The position numbers were made by a program, and so were the translations under genes. Of a stretch of 7,244 nt of DNA, positions 7,012-7,244 are shown piece by piece. The notes beneath the pieces were generated by a model. The model searched no databases, was not told the DNA's origin, and saw only the letters and a list, made by a program, of their open reading frames with translations. The DNA lies in NCBI GenBank assembly GCA_005879435.1, contig VBKX01000393.1, positions 469 to 7,712 on the forward strand, given 5' to 3'. Source of the DNA: Deltaproteobacteria bacterium. Lineage in GTDB: Bacteria > Desulfobacterota > Binatia > UBA9968. Numbering within the stretch: the stretch's first letter is position 1; every line of letters begins with the position of its first letter.

Positions 7012-7244
7012 ATGGTCCGAACAATTTTGCTCCTCGCGGTATTATTCCTAAGCGCTTCGATCGGGAAAGCGGGCGAAAGTCCAGAAAACAAGGGCCCGCT
7101 CTACGCGACCTTGAAAACCAGCATGGGTGACATAGTCGTCCAGCTTTTCGACGATAAGGCGCCTAAGACCGTGGCCAATTTCGTCGGCCTCGCCAGCGGC
7201 GCGAAGGAGTGGACCGATCCCAAGACCGGCGAGAAAGTGAAGCG
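7012..7244 (+). CDS. Secreted cyclophilin-type peptidyl-prolyl cis-trans isomerase (5' part)
   Basis: The reading frame is open to the window end, showing 77 complete codons. The enzyme class catalyses cis-trans isomerisation of proline peptide bonds during protein folding. A signal peptide (about residues 1-20, MVRTILLLAVLFLSASIGKA) predicts export to the periplasm. The mature part shows the cyclophilin start LYATLKTSMGDIVVQLFDDK (30-49), then APKTVANFVGLASG and the charged insert EWTDPKTGEKVK common in bacterial members. The catalytic FHR and QGGD motifs would lie beyond the window, so activity cannot be judged. GAGG (7003-7006), overlapping the stop codon of the preceding gene, lies 5 nt before the ATG. 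The 7-nt gap implies cotranscription with the binding-protein genes, and it may help exported proteins fold (inference). Confidence 0.92.
   Translation, partial: MVRTILLLAVLFLSASIGKAGESPENKGPLYATLKTSMGDIVVQLFDDKAPKTVANFVGLASGAKEWTDPKTGEKVK

Overview
The window reads as a chromosomal piece of an uncultured, Gram-negative-type bacterium, probably deltaproteobacterial in the broad sense (Desulfobacterota, or a neighbouring lineage such as Binatota). Three points support this: an F1-centred ATP synthase operon that starts with two b-type stalk genes and lacks the a and c genes, a bactofilin gene directly upstream on the same strand, and secreted solute-binding proteins of the NMT1/THI5 type, which are numerous in such genomes. 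The assignment rests on gene order and protein character only; no phylogeny was run.

Left part (about 1-4102, minus strand): the ATP synthase operon, transcribed right to left as atpF' (b'), atpF (b), atpH (delta), atpA (alpha), atpG (gamma). A strong ribosome binding site at the left edge points to the next gene, expected to be atpD, just outside the window. The first four genes are packed tightly, with two 4-nt start/stop overlaps and a Shine-Dalgarno sequence overlapping the atpH stop codon. atpG stands apart: it has a gap on each side, and each gap holds a different palindromic, REP-like element (975-1039 and about 31-80).

Middle (4103-4829, minus strand): a 142-nt gap with an intrinsic terminator-like hairpin, then a bactofilin gene with a near-consensus sigma70 promoter (TTGACA, 17 nt, TATAGC). 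The terminator separates the bactofilin transcript from the atp operon at least partly. No clear separate atp promoter is visible.

Right part (5073-7244, plus strand, divergent): two tandem genes for exported NMT1-like substrate-binding proteins and the 5' part of a secreted cyclophilin-type peptidyl-prolyl isomerase. Gaps of 24 and 7 nt suggest one operon. No permease or ATPase gene is present, so the binding proteins are orphans within this view. The isomerase could assist folding of exported proteins, which is inference from location only.

No tRNA, rRNA, CRISPR array, insertion sequence or phage gene was seen. I found no convincing new defence or mobile system. The most unusual signals are the two palindromes bracketing atpG and the bactofilin/ATP synthase linkage with its promoter and terminator.
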